Assembly: GCA_016721625.1 (NCBI GenBank)
Contig: JADKHR010000001.1
Span: forward strand, 186,001 to 250,000
From: Elusimicrobiota bacterium
Lineage (GTDB): Bacteria; Elusimicrobiota; Elusimicrobia; FEN-1173
DNA length: 64,000 nucleotides
Direction of reading: 5' to 3'
Shown here: piece after piece, positions 52,316 through 62,168 of the stretch
Layout of the letters: every line of letters starts with the position of its first letter
How positions within the stretch are numbered: position 1 is the stretch's first letter
Notes under the pieces: model-generated
Database searches by the model: none
Told to the model about the DNA's origin: nothing
The model's input: the letters and a program-made list of their open reading frames with translations, nothing else
Position numbers and translations under genes: made by a program

Positions 52316-53173
52316 ATGGTGCTTCCTCGCCTCCTCACTGCGTTGGTCCTGGCGCCCCTGTTCCTTTGGGCGTTGTTTCTGGGGAGCGTCCCCTTTATGG
52401 TTTTCATGTGGATGTTGATCCTCTTGGCTTTGTGGGAATTTCAACACATGGCGGAGGCGGGGGGGTATGCCACCCAAGGAATGGCTGGGATCGTGGCGGG
52501 GGGGGCCGTGACGCTGTCCCTCCTTTTCCCGGGGGTGCGGCATCAACTTCCCTTCGAGGCCCAGGCCCCGGCCTTCGCCGTCATGCTGGCGCTGTTGATT
52601 CTGGTTTTGCGGGAATTATTTCGAAAAGACAAAGGGGTCTCCATGTTGCGGCTGGCGATGTCGCTGACGAGCCTCCTCCTGATCGTTTGGCCGCTGGGGT
52701 ATTTTGCTCTCCTGCGCGATTTGCGTGGAACCACGGAGGCTCTTCGAAACGGCGGGTTTCAGGCCGCGCTCTTTTTGGTGGTGTTGATTTGGACCCAAGA
52801 CACGGCGGCCTGGGCGGTGGGGATGTCCATTGGAAAGCATCGCCTGGCCCCGGCGGTGAGCCCCAAAAAATCCTGGGAGGGGGCCCTGGGGGGCCTGGTC
52901 GCCGCGGTTCTCGTCTCTCTGGCCCTTCGCGAAACTTGGATGAAAGACCTTTTCGGTCGCGGCGAAATTGTTGTTTTGGCCATCGTCCTGGGGGTGTTGG
53001 CCCAGTTTTCGGATTTGGCCGAATCCTTGATGAAACGGTGTTTCGGCGTGAAAGATTCCTCGGCCCTTTTGCCGGGGCATGGGGGCGTTTTGGATCGGTT
53101 TGATTCGTTTTTGCTTTCCTCGCCTTTCTTGTATTTCTATTTGATCTCGGTCGGCAAGGTGGGGATGTTTTGA
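52316..53173 (+). CDS. cdsA: Phosphatidate cytidylyltransferase
   Basis: 285 residues, about eight membrane helices. The CdsA signature is seen as SPKKSWEGALGG, then the C-terminal KDSSALLPGHGGVLDRFDS. It makes CDP-diacylglycerol from phosphatidate and CTP. 3 nt after uppS; its stop overlaps the TTG start of dxr. Confidence 0.95.
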   Translation: MVLPRLLTALVLAPLFLWALFLGSVPFMVFMWMLILLALWEFQHMAEAGGYATQGMAGIVAGGAVTLSLLFPGVRHQLPFEAQAPAFAVMLALLILVLRELFRKDKGVSMLRLAMSLTSLLLIVWPLGYFALLRDLRGTTEALRNGGFQAALFLVVLIWTQDTAAWAVGMSIGKHRLAPAVSPKKSWEGALGGLVAAVLVSLALRETWMKDLFGRGEIVVLAIVLGVLAQFSDLAESLMKRCFGVKDSSALLPGHGGVLDRFDSFLLSSPFLYFYLISVGKVGMF

Positions 53174-54339
53174 GGCGGATCGCGATCCTGGGATCCACGG
53201 GATCCATCGGTATGAACGCGCTCGACGTCGTACGCCGACTGAACCGCGGTGGCGATTCGATCCGCGTTTCCGCCCTTTCGGCGCGGGCCAACCTCCCGGC
53301 GCTCCAACGGCAAATCATGGAATTTAGGCCGGCTCTCGCGGTGGTGGGGGAACCGGAGGCGGGTTCAATTCTCTCCCGTTGGGCGCGGGGTCGCCGGCTC
53401 AAGTTGAGCGTGAAGACGGGGCTTCCTGGGTTGGTCCAGGCGGCGGCCTGGCCGGGGGTGGAGTTGGTCCTGTCGGCGGTGGTGGGCGCGGTGGGTCTGA
53501 CTCCTCTGGTGGCCGCTCTGCGGGCCGGCAAGAAGGTCGCCCTGGCCAATAAAGAAGCGTTGATTGTCGCGGGCGAATTTCTGATGCAAACCGCCCGCCG
53601 CCACGGGGCCGAAATCCTTCCGGTGGACAGCGAACATTCCGCGATGTTTCAATGTCTGGGAGGCCGGACCGGGCCCGGCGCCGGCGTGCGTCGATTGATT
53701 TTAACCGCCTCGGGCGGCGCATTTTATCGTCGGAAAGGGTCGCTCTCGAACGTGAGCGTGGAGGAGGCGCTCCACCACCCGACCTGGACGATGGGCCGCA
53801 AAATCACCGTCGACTGCGCCACGCTGACGAACAAGGGGTTGGAGGCCATTGAGGCCCACCATCTTTTCAACGTGCCCCTGGACAAAATTGAAATCGTGAT
53901 CCATCCTCAATCCATCGTGCACTCCTTGGTGGAATTTGAGGATGGGTCCATGCTGGCCCAGCTGTCTCATCCCGATATGCGCCTTCCGATCCAATACGCG
54001 CTCACCCACCCGGACCGCCGTCCAACGCCTGTGCGTCCCTTGCAATTGGACGAAATTCGGAAACTTGAATTCCATAAACCGAATTTTCATCGCTTTCCCT
54101 GTTTGTCCTTGGCGTTGGAAGCGGGTCGACGGGGGGGGGCGTGGCCCGCCGTGTTTAACGGCGCCAACGAGGTCGCCGTCCAGGCCTTTTTGGATCGCCG
54201 GCTTTCTTTCACCGGCATTCCACGGCTTTGCCGTGCGGTGATGGACCGGCGGCGACCGTCGGGGAAAGAACGGGGTTTGCCGGCCATTCTGGCGGCGGAT
54301 GCCTGGGCCCGGCGCGAGGCCCATTCGCTCTTGGCGTAA
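53170..54339 (+). CDS. dxr: 1-deoxy-D-xylulose 5-phosphate reductoisomerase
   Basis: 389 residues. NADPH-binding ILGSTGSIGMNALDV, ANKEALIVAGE, the metal/substrate motif LPVDSEHSAMFQ and NGANEVAVQAF are present. Second step of the non-mevalonate isoprenoid pathway, feeding uppS and the polyprenyl synthase. Start TTG 53170, overlapping the cdsA stop. Confidence 0.96.
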   Translation: MRRIAILGSTGSIGMNALDVVRRLNRGGDSIRVSALSARANLPALQRQIMEFRPALAVVGEPEAGSILSRWARGRRLKLSVKTGLPGLVQAAAWPGVELVLSAVVGAVGLTPLVAALRAGKKVALANKEALIVAGEFLMQTARRHGAEILPVDSEHSAMFQCLGGRTGPGAGVRRLILTASGGAFYRRKGSLSNVSVEEALHHPTWTMGRKITVDCATLTNKGLEAIEAHHLFNVPLDKIEIVIHPQSIVHSLVEFEDGSMLAQLSHPDMRLPIQYALTHPDRRPTPVRPLQLDEIRKLEFHKPNFHRFPCLSLALEAGRRGGAWPAVFNGANEVAVQAFLDRRLSFTGIPRLCRAVMDRRRPSGKERGLPAILAADAWARREAHSLLA

Positions 54340-54406
54340 CGAATCGCGGGGATGGCTTCTACGGAATTCGATTTTTGAACCGCATTGAGATGAAAGGGAG
54401 ACAACG

Positions 54407-55492
54407 ATGGATCTATTGATCGGCGGTTTAGGCGTGGTGTTCGCTTTCGGCTTGGTGGTGTTTGTCCACGAGTTCGGGCATTTCATTGTGGCCAAAAAGT
54501 CCGGGGTTCGAGTGGATCGTTTTTCGTTCGGGCTGGGACCCGAAATGTTCGGCTTTCAATGGGGGGAGACGCGCTACTGTGTGGCGTGGATCCCCCTGGG
54601 GGGAGAAGTTCGCATGGCCGGGGAAATGGAACCGGGCGGAGATCCCAAGGCGGTGCGCGATCCCCGGGAGTTCTTCGCCAAGCCTTGGTATCGGCGGATC
54701 CCCATTGTCGTGGCCGGGCCGGCCATGAATTACGTGTTGGCTTACGCGTTGTTCAGTTTCGTTTTTCTCCTCTGGGGAAACCCCCAACCGTCCACCGATC
54801 CAGTGGTGGGCGATCTCGTGGAAGGGTTTCCGGCGAAGGCCGCCGGGCTCCAGCCGGGGGACCGGTTTTTGACCGTGGATGGGAAGCCGGTGGCCGCCTG
54901 GTCCGAGGTGGCCGGAATCATCCATCTGAACCCGGATCGACCGATCCAGATGAGCGTCCGCCGTCCGGGGGGCGGTGAAATGGAATTCGTGGTGACGCCG
55001 CGCCGGGATACACCGACGGGCCAGGGGTTGATCGGCATCTCCCCCGTGATGGGGTACGCTCCCATGCCGCTCGGTTCCGCGTTGATGGCGGGGGGGCAAC
55101 AGACGGTGTTTTGGACCCGGCACACCTTGTCGTATTTGGGAGAAAAAATCGTCCACCGGGAGAAACCCGATTTGGCCGGGCCCATCGGGATCGCCACGGT
55201 TATATCCAAATCAGCCCGGAGCGGCATTCAGGATTATCTTTTCTTGATCGCCTTGATTTCTCTCGGGATCGGTCTCTTCAATCTGTTCCCTATCCCGATG
55301 TTGGACGGAGGCCATTTGGTTTTCTTCCTTTGGGAAGGCATTTTCCGCCGACCGGTGACGCGCCGAGCCGTCCAAGCCGCGAACGCGGTGGGGCTCTCCC
55401 TTCTTCTGGGGATCCTGGTCTTCGCCACCTATTCCGACATTCAGCGGATGAGGGTCAAACCCTCCGACGCCGTCGCGGTCCAACCCAAGTAA
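54407..55492 (+). CDS. rseP: Site-2 zinc metalloprotease RseP
   Basis: 361 residues. HExxH motif in FVHEFGHFIVAKK, one PDZ domain (about 125-210) and the second metal motif NLFPIPMLDGGH. Four membrane helices. Cleaves transmembrane substrates such as anti-sigma factors or signal-peptide remnants. AGGGAGA before ATG 54407. Confidence 0.95.
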   Translation: MDLLIGGLGVVFAFGLVVFVHEFGHFIVAKKSGVRVDRFSFGLGPEMFGFQWGETRYCVAWIPLGGEVRMAGEMEPGGDPKAVRDPREFFAKPWYRRIPIVVAGPAMNYVLAYALFSFVFLLWGNPQPSTDPVVGDLVEGFPAKAAGLQPGDRFLTVDGKPVAAWSEVAGIIHLNPDRPIQMSVRRPGGGEMEFVVTPRRDTPTGQGLIGISPVMGYAPMPLGSALMAGGQQTVFWTRHTLSYLGEKIVHREKPDLAGPIGIATVISKSARSGIQDYLFLIALISLGIGLFNLFPIPMLDGGHLVFFLWEGIFRRPVTRRAVQAANAVGLSLLLGILVFATYSDIQRMRVKPSDAVAVQPK

Positions 55493-55495
55493 GCC

Positions 55496-57205
55496 ATGCG
55501 ACTCTCCCGGTATCTCCTTCCCACACTCAAAGAATTGCCGTCGGACGCCGATACGGTTTCGGCGCGGCTGATGCTTCGGGCGGGAATGATCCGCAAAGTG
55601 GCCAGCGGGTTGTACGAATGGCTTCCGTTTGGTTTGCGCGTCTTGAGAAAGGTGGAGCGAATTGTTCGGGAGGAAATGGACCGCGTCGGGGGCCTGGAGG
55701 TCTGGCTTCCGGTGGTTCAGCCCAAGAGCCTTTGGGAAGAGTCCGGCCGCTGGGGAGCCTACGGTCGGGAAATGATGCGGTTGAAAGACCGCAAGGACAC
55801 GGAATTCTGTCTGGCCCCGACGGCCGAGGAAGTCATCACCGACCTGGTTCGACGGGAGGTTCGTTCTTATCGCGAGCTTCCGCTTCTCCTGTATCAGTTC
55901 GGAACCAAATTTCGGGATGAGGTTCGTCCCCGGTTCGGCGTCATGCGGGCCCGAGAATTTTATATGAAGGATGCGTATTCTTTTCACGCCGACGAGGCCA
56001 GCGCCGAATCCACCTACAAAATGGTCCTGGAGGCCTACACCCGCATTTTTACCCGGTGCGGTCTTAAGTTTCGACCGGTGGAGGCGGACACGGGGGCCAT
56101 CGGCGGCAACTTTTCCCACGAGTTCATGGTTCTGGCGGAGACGGGGGAGGAAACCATCGCTTCTTGCGCGGCCTGCGGCTACGCGGCCAACGTGGAACGG
56201 GCCGAATCCCTGCCGCTTCCGGCGGAGTCCGGCGATGCGCTCCCGCCCGAGGAGGTCTCCACGCCCGGGGCCGGGTCGGTGGAGGCGGTGGCCAAGCTGT
56301 TGAATGCGCCGAAAGAAAAATTCATCAAAACCGTTTTCTACGTGGCCGACGGCCAACCGGTGGTGGCCCTCGTCCGGGGAGACCTGGAACTGAACGAACA
56401 TAAGCTCCAGCGGGTTCTCGGGGCCAAAGTGATGTTCAAGGCGGGGAACGACGTCTACCGCCAGGTGGCGGGTTGCGAGCCGGGATTCGCGGGCCCCGTC
56501 CAACTGAAAGCGACGCTCGTGGCCGACACCAGCGTGATGGGCGTCGTCAACGGGATTTCCGGCGCGAACAAGACGGATGTTCACCTCCGCCACATCAACC
56601 CCGGCCGCGATTTCAATCCGGAACGGGTGGCCGACATCCGGATGGTGAAAGAAAAAGACCCTTGCCCAAAATGCAAATCTGCATTAAGCTTCTTTAAGGG
56701 CATCGAAGTGGGGCATGCCTTCAAACTGGGGACCAAATATTCCGTGGCCATGAACGCGGGGTTCCTGGGGGAGAAGGGCGTCAAAACCCCTTTCGTCATG
56801 GGCTGTTACGGCATCGGGGTGAGCCGCGTGGTGGCCGCCGCCATCGAACAGTCCAACGACGCCGAAGGCATTCGGTGGTCGGGAGGGCTGGCGCCGTTCG
56901 ACGTGATGGTACTTCCGCTCAGCGTGGAGGAGCCCCGCTTGATGGAGGCGACGGAACGTTTGGAGAAAGAATTGACCGCCGCGGGGCTGGAGGTTCTGGT
57001 CGACGACCGGGACCAGCGGGCCGGTGTCAAGTTTAAGGACGCGGATCTGCTGGGCATCCCCTGGCGGGTCACGGTGGGCGAGAAAAAATTGGCCTTGGGT
57101 CATGTGGAAATAAAACGGCGCGGGGCCGGAGAATCCATGGACGTGGCTCTCGATCGGGCCACGGCGATCCTGGTGTCTGAGCGGGGGAAACCCGCGGCGG
57201 ATTGA
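55496..57205 (+). CDS. proS: Prolyl-tRNA synthetase, bacterial type
   Basis: 569 residues. Class II motif 1 region, motif 2 in LLYQFGTKFRDEVRPRFG, an inserted YbaK-like editing domain (about 230-390, starting at the AACGYAANVE segment) and the anticodon-binding domain after residue 460. CPKCKSALSFFKGIEVGH matches the bacterial form. Starts 4 nt after rseP. Confidence 0.97.
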   Translation: MRLSRYLLPTLKELPSDADTVSARLMLRAGMIRKVASGLYEWLPFGLRVLRKVERIVREEMDRVGGLEVWLPVVQPKSLWEESGRWGAYGREMMRLKDRKDTEFCLAPTAEEVITDLVRREVRSYRELPLLLYQFGTKFRDEVRPRFGVMRAREFYMKDAYSFHADEASAESTYKMVLEAYTRIFTRCGLKFRPVEADTGAIGGNFSHEFMVLAETGEETIASCAACGYAANVERAESLPLPAESGDALPPEEVSTPGAGSVEAVAKLLNAPKEKFIKTVFYVADGQPVVALVRGDLELNEHKLQRVLGAKVMFKAGNDVYRQVAGCEPGFAGPVQLKATLVADTSVMGVVNGISGANKTDVHLRHINPGRDFNPERVADIRMVKEKDPCPKCKSALSFFKGIEVGHAFKLGTKYSVAMNAGFLGEKGVKTPFVMGCYGIGVSRVVAAAIEQSNDAEGIRWSGGLAPFDVMVLPLSVEEPRLMEATERLEKELTAAGLEVLVDDRDQRAGVKFKDADLLGIPWRVTVGEKKLALGHVEIKRRGAGESMDVALDRATAILVSERGKPAAD

Positions 57206-57257
57206 ATGTAAAAAAGGGTCTCGCGGAGCGGGCGGAAGGCGCCCAAAATGAGTCGAA

Positions 57258-57728
57258 ATGCCATTCGATGATACGCTGTTTATTAAACGGAACGTGGACA
57301 TTTTGTCTTTTTTTACCGACGACAAAATCCGACAGATCACGGCGGAACTGGTTCATCAGACCTTCAAGAGCGGCCAAACCGTGGTGTTCCAGGGGGAGAT
57401 CAGCCACAACTTTTTCATCCTGAAAAGCGGGAGCGCCCAGGTCTTTTCGAAATCCGGCGGGAACAAGGTGCTTCTGGGGGAATTGAAGGCGGGCGATTTC
57501 TTTGGGGAAATATCGCTCCTGGATTCCACCACGGCCGACGCGACCATTCGTTCCACGGCGGACAACACCGAAGTCCTCATGGTCCCCCACGACACCTTCA
57601 AGCGCTTCTTGCGGGAAAACCCCGGATTGGAATTGTCCTTGAGGGAACGGGTGGCCGCCCGGATTCGGCAGAAGGCGGAAGCCCTCCGGGCTCGCACGGC
57701 CCCGCCTCCCCCCGGCGGGGCGAAGTAA
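57258..57728 (+). CDS. Cyclic-nucleotide-binding domain protein
   Basis: 156 residues. The cNMP-binding beta-barrel reads FQGEISHNFFILKSG, then LKAGDFFGEISLLD, and the Arg/Thr region that contacts the phosphate is ATIRSTADN. No DNA-binding domain follows, only an Arg/Ala helix and a Pro-rich tail, so it is not a CRP regulator; it may be a sensor subunit for the kinase gene that starts 6 nt later. Confidence 0.88.
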   Translation: MPFDDTLFIKRNVDILSFFTDDKIRQITAELVHQTFKSGQTVVFQGEISHNFFILKSGSAQVFSKSGGNKVLLGELKAGDFFGEISLLDSTTADATIRSTADNTEVLMVPHDTFKRFLRENPGLELSLRERVAARIRQKAEALRARTAPPPPGGAK

Positions 57729-57733
57729 ATGGT

Positions 57734-60499
57734 TTGCGGGACGGGCCCTCTCGCTTGAAACGACTCGGGGGTTGGGACGCCCTCATCGGGCTTGTTTTCA
57801 CCGGACTCTTCTTTGTCCTGGCCGCGCTTTCTCTCCCCTTTACGGAATCCTTCGAACACAAACTCTATGACCTTCGTCTCCGCGCCCTCGCCCATTCCCC
57901 TCCCAGCGAAGACATTTGTTTGGTGGCCATCGACGCCCCGTCCATTGAAGCGGTCGGGCGTTGGCCCTGGCCCCGTAGCGTCTTTGCCGACCTCTTGGGC
58001 CGCATTGCGGCGGGCGAACCCAGGGCCCTGGGGTGCGCGGTTATATTTTCCGAACCCGATGAAAACCAGGGGCTGGTCGCGCTCCGGGAACTCCGGGAGG
58101 AATACCAGTCCTTGCTGGAAGGGGAAGACGAGGCCCTCCGTCCGCTCTGGCGCCGGTTGCGTAAAGACAAGCGGTATAAAAAGGATGTGGAGGATCCTCC
58201 GTTGGGCGACCTTCGCGGTTTCGCCCAGACCATGGAGGAAGCCGCCAAGGCATTGGACAGCGATGCCCGATTAAAGGAAACGCTCTCCCAGACCCGCCGG
58301 GTTCTGTTGGCGTTTTACTTTCGTTCCTTGGGGGGGCCGGGAGGCGAGGAGCCTCCCGAGGTGGTGGAACGGATGAAAAACGCGGGCCTGCTTCAAGGAC
58401 AAGTTGTGGAAAATGGCGGCGGGGCCCTGCCGGAAGGAGCCATGCCGCTTTTGCCCCTGGCCGAATTCGGATCGCTGGCGGAAGGCTTGGGACATACCAC
58501 CGTGATTCAGGATTCGGACGGGGCGGTCCGCGCGGATGCACCCGTGATGAAATTCCGAGGACAGTATGTGCCCTCCCTGGCGCTTCAGATGGCCCGGGTG
58601 GCGATGAACCTCAAAAACAAAGACATCCAAGTTCGGCCGGGAGTCGAGATTCTTCTGGGACAACGCCGCATTCCCCTGGATTCGAATTCTCGAATGTTGA
58701 TCAAATTCGCGGGCGGGTTCGACTCCATCAAGAAAGAGTCGGCCGTCGACATTCTTCGGGAGAAGGGCGGGCTCCCGTCCCGGGTTTTCAAAGACAAACT
58801 CGTTTTGGTGGGCATCACGGATACCGCCTTGGGCAGTTCTTTCGTGACTCCGGTGGATCCCGCTTACCAGTTCAACGGGATCGTTCTGTCCGCGCTCCGC
58901 AATATTTGGGAAGGGGATTTTCTGTCGCGCCCGTCCTGGGCCCCTCGCGCGGAATATGGGTGGCTGGCTCTCATCGGTTTGTTCGTGACGTTCGTTCTTC
59001 CGCGCTTGAAGGGAAAGGCGGGTTTGGCCGTTTCCCTGGTTCTCTTTCTGGGGACGGGTGGTGCCGGGGTCTACCTGTTCGCCGCCAAGAGTTGGTGGAT
59101 CAAACTGTTCTATCCTCTGGCTCTTTTGTTCATCACTTACGTTGTGATCACGGTCCGGCGGTTTTTCTTTACGGAAACGCGGCGGGACTTGGTGGAGGCC
59201 CAAAGCATCGAAACGCAAAAAAGCCTCGGTCTGTCGTACCAATCCCAGGGTCTGCTCGACATGGCGTTTGAAAAATTGCAGAAGTGCCCGGTGGACGAGG
59301 ACATGAAGAAGGTTCTCTACAACCTGGCCTTGGATTTCGAACGCAAACGCCAGTTCGGCAAAGCGGGAGCCGTTTACGATCACATCGGCCAGGTCGATGC
59401 GGGGTTTAAAGACATCGGGGCACGCTCCAAGGCCGCCAAGCAAGCCAGCGAAGCGGGCGGGTTGGCCGGCGGATTGGGCGGGAAGGGGGGCGGCACCGTG
59501 GTCTTCGGCGCCGGCGCCGCCAAGCCCACCCTGGGTCGATACGAAATCGAAAAAGAACTGGGCCGGGGCGCCATGGGCGTTGTTTACCTCGGGCGGGACC
59601 CCAAGATCAACCGCCAGGTCGCGGTCAAGACCCTTCGGTTCGACGATGACAATGACGCCGAATCGGCGAAGGCGATCCGCGAGCGATTTTTCCGGGAGGC
59701 CGAGTCCGCGGGGACCCTGAACCACCCGAACATCATCCGCATCTTCGACGCGGGGGAAGACGGCGACATTTCCTTCATCGCCATGGAACTCTTGGATGGA
59801 GAAGACTTGAAAAAATACGTGGAAAAAGCCAACCTCCTTCCCGTTCCCCAGGTGGTGGACTATGTGGCCCAGATCGCCGACGCGTTGGATTATGCCCACG
59901 CTCACGGTGTCTTTCACCGCGACATCAAGCCGGCCAACGTGATGCGGCTGAAGGACGGGACGCTCCGGGTGACGGATTTCGGCATCGCGCGCATCGCGGC
60001 GTCTTCCAAGACGGCCACGGGCACCGTTCTCGGGACCCCCAGCTACATGTCGCCGGAGCAGTTGTCGGGGAAAAAAGTGAACGGTCGGTCGGACCTTTTT
60101 TCTCTGGGGGTGATGCTCTACGAGATGTTGACCGGCGAAAAACCTTTTGAGGGCGACAGCATCGCCACCCTGCTTTTCAGGATCGCCAACGAAACCCATC
60201 CCGATCCTCGCTTAAAGAGGCCGGACCGGATCACCCCCGCGCTCAAGGCCGTGATCGACCGGGCTATGGAGAAGGACCCCGATTTGCGGTATCAGCGCGG
60301 GGGGGAAATGTTGCGGGATCTTCGCGCCGCGCTTCAGAAACCGGAGGAACCTCCTCCGGCCAGCCACCCGCCGAAACCGCGGGTTTCGGAGTCGACCCTG
60401 TCACTCTCGGTCGGGCCCGAAAAAGTCGCTGATCCTACGTCGGCGACGGTGCCCGACGGGAAAGACGCCGGGCCCTCGGCGGGAAGGACCGCGCTATGA
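57734..60499 (+). CDS. CHASE2-domain Ser/Thr protein kinase
   Basis: 921 residues. Membrane helix at about 16-37, extracytoplasmic CHASE2 domain (about 45-400, with LVAIDAPSIEAVGRWPWPRS and LVLVGITDTALGSSF), three membrane helices (about 412-482), a TPR-like helical linker (about 495-575), then a kinase domain: Gly loop GRGAMGVVY, Lys632, catalytic Asp730 in FHRDIKPAN, Asp748 in TDFG, and SPEQ. TTG 57734 is the only start upstream of the first helix. The phosphatase gene overlaps by ATGA and an FHA gene follows. Confidence 0.93.
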   Translation: MRDGPSRLKRLGGWDALIGLVFTGLFFVLAALSLPFTESFEHKLYDLRLRALAHSPPSEDICLVAIDAPSIEAVGRWPWPRSVFADLLGRIAAGEPRALGCAVIFSEPDENQGLVALRELREEYQSLLEGEDEALRPLWRRLRKDKRYKKDVEDPPLGDLRGFAQTMEEAAKALDSDARLKETLSQTRRVLLAFYFRSLGGPGGEEPPEVVERMKNAGLLQGQVVENGGGALPEGAMPLLPLAEFGSLAEGLGHTTVIQDSDGAVRADAPVMKFRGQYVPSLALQMARVAMNLKNKDIQVRPGVEILLGQRRIPLDSNSRMLIKFAGGFDSIKKESAVDILREKGGLPSRVFKDKLVLVGITDTALGSSFVTPVDPAYQFNGIVLSALRNIWEGDFLSRPSWAPRAEYGWLALIGLFVTFVLPRLKGKAGLAVSLVLFLGTGGAGVYLFAAKSWWIKLFYPLALLFITYVVITVRRFFFTETRRDLVEAQSIETQKSLGLSYQSQGLLDMAFEKLQKCPVDEDMKKVLYNLALDFERKRQFGKAGAVYDHIGQVDAGFKDIGARSKAAKQASEAGGLAGGLGGKGGGTVVFGAGAAKPTLGRYEIEKELGRGAMGVVYLGRDPKINRQVAVKTLRFDDDNDAESAKAIRERFFREAESAGTLNHPNIIRIFDAGEDGDISFIAMELLDGEDLKKYVEKANLLPVPQVVDYVAQIADALDYAHAHGVFHRDIKPANVMRLKDGTLRVTDFGIARIAASSKTATGTVLGTPSYMSPEQLSGKKVNGRSDLFSLGVMLYEMLTGEKPFEGDSIATLLFRIANETHPDPRLKRPDRITPALKAVIDRAMEKDPDLRYQRGGEMLRDLRAALQKPEEPPPASHPPKPRVSESTLSLSVGPEKVADPTSATVPDGKDAGPSAGRTAL

Positions 60500-61310
60500 A
60501 ACTGGCCGCCGCGGTGTTGTCGGATACCGGAAGGGTTCGGAAGAACAACGAGGATTCCTGTTTGGTGGATGACGCCCTTGGACTTCTGGTGGTGGCCGAC
60601 GGAATGGGGGGGCACTCGGCGGGCGAAGTGGCGAGCCGGCTGGCCGTCGACGTGGTGCGGGAGCAGGTCGCTCGGGGGCTCCAGACCGGCCAGATCCCGG
60701 CGGTGATGGAATCCCGCTCCACTGGTCGGACCGGACCCGGTTGTTGGCGGCGGCGGTCACCATCGCCAATGAGGTCATTTTTCGGGCCGCCGCGGAACGG
60801 CCGGAACGCCATGGGATGGGGACCACCCTCGTGGCCGCGCTCATGGACGGTTCCCGCCTTTCGGTCGTCCATGTGGGGGACAGCCGGTTTTATTTGTTTC
60901 GGGGGGGGCGGATCGTTTCGGTCACGCGGGATCATTCCTTTGTCGCCGAGCAGGTCGCGCGGGGCCTTTTGACTCCCGCCGAGGCCGAGACCTCCGAGGC
61001 GGGAAACATCCTCACCCGCGCCTTGGGGGTGGCCGCCTCCGTGGAAGTGGACGCCATGGAACCTTCGCTCCGGAACGGGGACGTGGCGCTTTTGTGCTCG
61101 GATGGGCTTTCGAAAATGGTGGAGGACGCGGCCATTGTCGCCTCTCTCCGGGATTCAAAGGAGCCGTTTCAAATGTGCCATAATCTCGTTCAGCTGGCCC
61201 TGGAACGGGGCGGGCGGGACAATGTGACCGTGGCGGCCGGGAGAGTCCGCCGGGAAAGGCTGTGGGAACGAGCGACCCGACTCTGGCGCCGCTCGGTTTC
61301 CGGCCGATGA
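60496..61310 (+). CDS. PP2C-type Ser/Thr phosphatase, frameshifted
   Basis: The first frame gives RKNNEDSCLVDD, LLVVADGMGGHSAGEVAS. The second, from about 60704, gives HWSDRTRLLAAAVTIAN, MGTTLVAALM, VVHVGDSRFYLF, ALLCSDGLSKMV and GGRDNVTV. Rejoined it is about 271 residues with all metal-binding Asp residues. It should reverse the kinase's phosphorylation. The ATG overlaps the kinase stop. The break is an isolated indel in a well-conserved protein. Confidence 0.9.
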
Positions 61311-61331
61311 GACAAGCCAGCGGAGAACCCC

Positions 61332-62039
61332 ATGATTAAAATCCTATTAAAATTCAACGGTGCCCTGGTCAAGGAGCAGTCGGTCTTGACGGAGGAGGTC
61401 ACGATCGGTCGAAAACCGGAAAACGATCTCGTTATCGACAATCCGGCGGTGTCGGGTCGGCATTGCCGGATCTTTAAGGATCCGGAGGGCTATTACATTG
61501 AGGATTTGAACAGCACCAACGGCACCTTTTTACGGGGGCACAAGGTCTCCCGATCCCCGCTCCACCATCAAGACGAGGTGGCCATCGCCAAACACACGGT
61601 CATTTTTTTCAACGATGAGGAAGCCGTGTCCCCGGCTTCGGCGGAACCGCCGGCGCCGGTGTCGTCGGACTCCACGGTGATTATCGCGGCGCCGCCCCCG
61701 GCGGTGGTCGGACCGAAGGCCGCGGAACGCGTGGCGTTTCTTAGGGTTCTGCCGGGTGATTCGCTGAAACCCATCCCCCTCACCCAGCTGACCACTTACA
61801 TCGGCCGATCGGCCCAGGCTCATGTGAAATTGAAGGGATTGTTCGCCCCTGATTTGGCGGCCTGCATGGCCAAAAAAGCGGACGGCCATCATTTGACGGC
61901 CCTCAAGGATAAATATGTCAAGCTGAATGGGGATTCCTTGATGGATAACACCCCGGTCCCCTTGAAAGAGGGCGACTTAATAGATGTCGGGAGCCTGAAA
62001 CTACTGTATTTCCTTCAAGAGGTCGGCGCCCCCACCTAA
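61332..62039 (+). CDS. Protein with one clear and one degenerate FHA domain
   Basis: 235 residues. FHA domain 1 (about 1-95): TIGRKPENDLVID, SGRHCRIF and DLNSTNGTFLRG are the phosphothreonine-binding residues. A Pro/Ala linker follows, then a second FHA-like domain (about 130-230) with TYIGRSAQAHVKL, NGDSLMDNTPVPLKEGD but no SxxH, so it likely does not bind phosphate. It is a probable reader of the adjacent kinase. ATG 61332 follows GCGGAGAA. Confidence 0.9.
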   Translation: MIKILLKFNGALVKEQSVLTEEVTIGRKPENDLVIDNPAVSGRHCRIFKDPEGYYIEDLNSTNGTFLRGHKVSRSPLHHQDEVAIAKHTVIFFNDEEAVSPASAEPPAPVSSDSTVIIAAPPPAVVGPKAAERVAFLRVLPGDSLKPIPLTQLTTYIGRSAQAHVKLKGLFAPDLAACMAKKADGHHLTALKDKYVKLNGDSLMDNTPVPLKEGDLIDVGSLKLLYFLQEVGAPT

Positions 62040-62084
62040 ATCATCCCTGCCGCGCTGGCCCGCTTCCCTTCCGGGGAGGGAATG

Positions 62085-62113
62085 TTGCGGTCGGACCCCG
62101 GATGTGATACCAT
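62085..62113 (+). promoter_or_regulatory. Possible promoter of rimP-nusA
   Basis: TTGCGG at 62085-62090, 17-nt spacer, TACCAT at 62108-62113. A weak match. The predicted start falls at the base of the hairpin at 62120, so if used it gives a transcript that starts with the hairpin. Confidence 0.35.
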
Positions 62114-62119
62114 TAAACG

Positions 62120-62148
62120 AAGTGGCCGATGTCGAGGCCACTTTTTTA
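62120..62148 (+). terminator. Terminator or attenuator before rimP-nusA
   Basis: AAGTGGCC, 8-nt loop, GGCCACTT and a T-rich tail (TTTTATTTT). An 8-bp perfect stem, 21 nt before the rimP ATG. It either ends the signalling-island transcript or attenuates rimP-nusA; in the latter case NusA, which acts at such hairpins, could regulate its own operon. Confidence 0.75.
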
Positions 62149-62168
62149 TTTTGTTGGGAGAAACGGCC

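Noticed and set aside
58271..60199. 642-codon minus-strand frame opposite the kinase gene
   Set aside because: Antisense to a kinase with all catalytic motifs; composition is that of a shadow frame.
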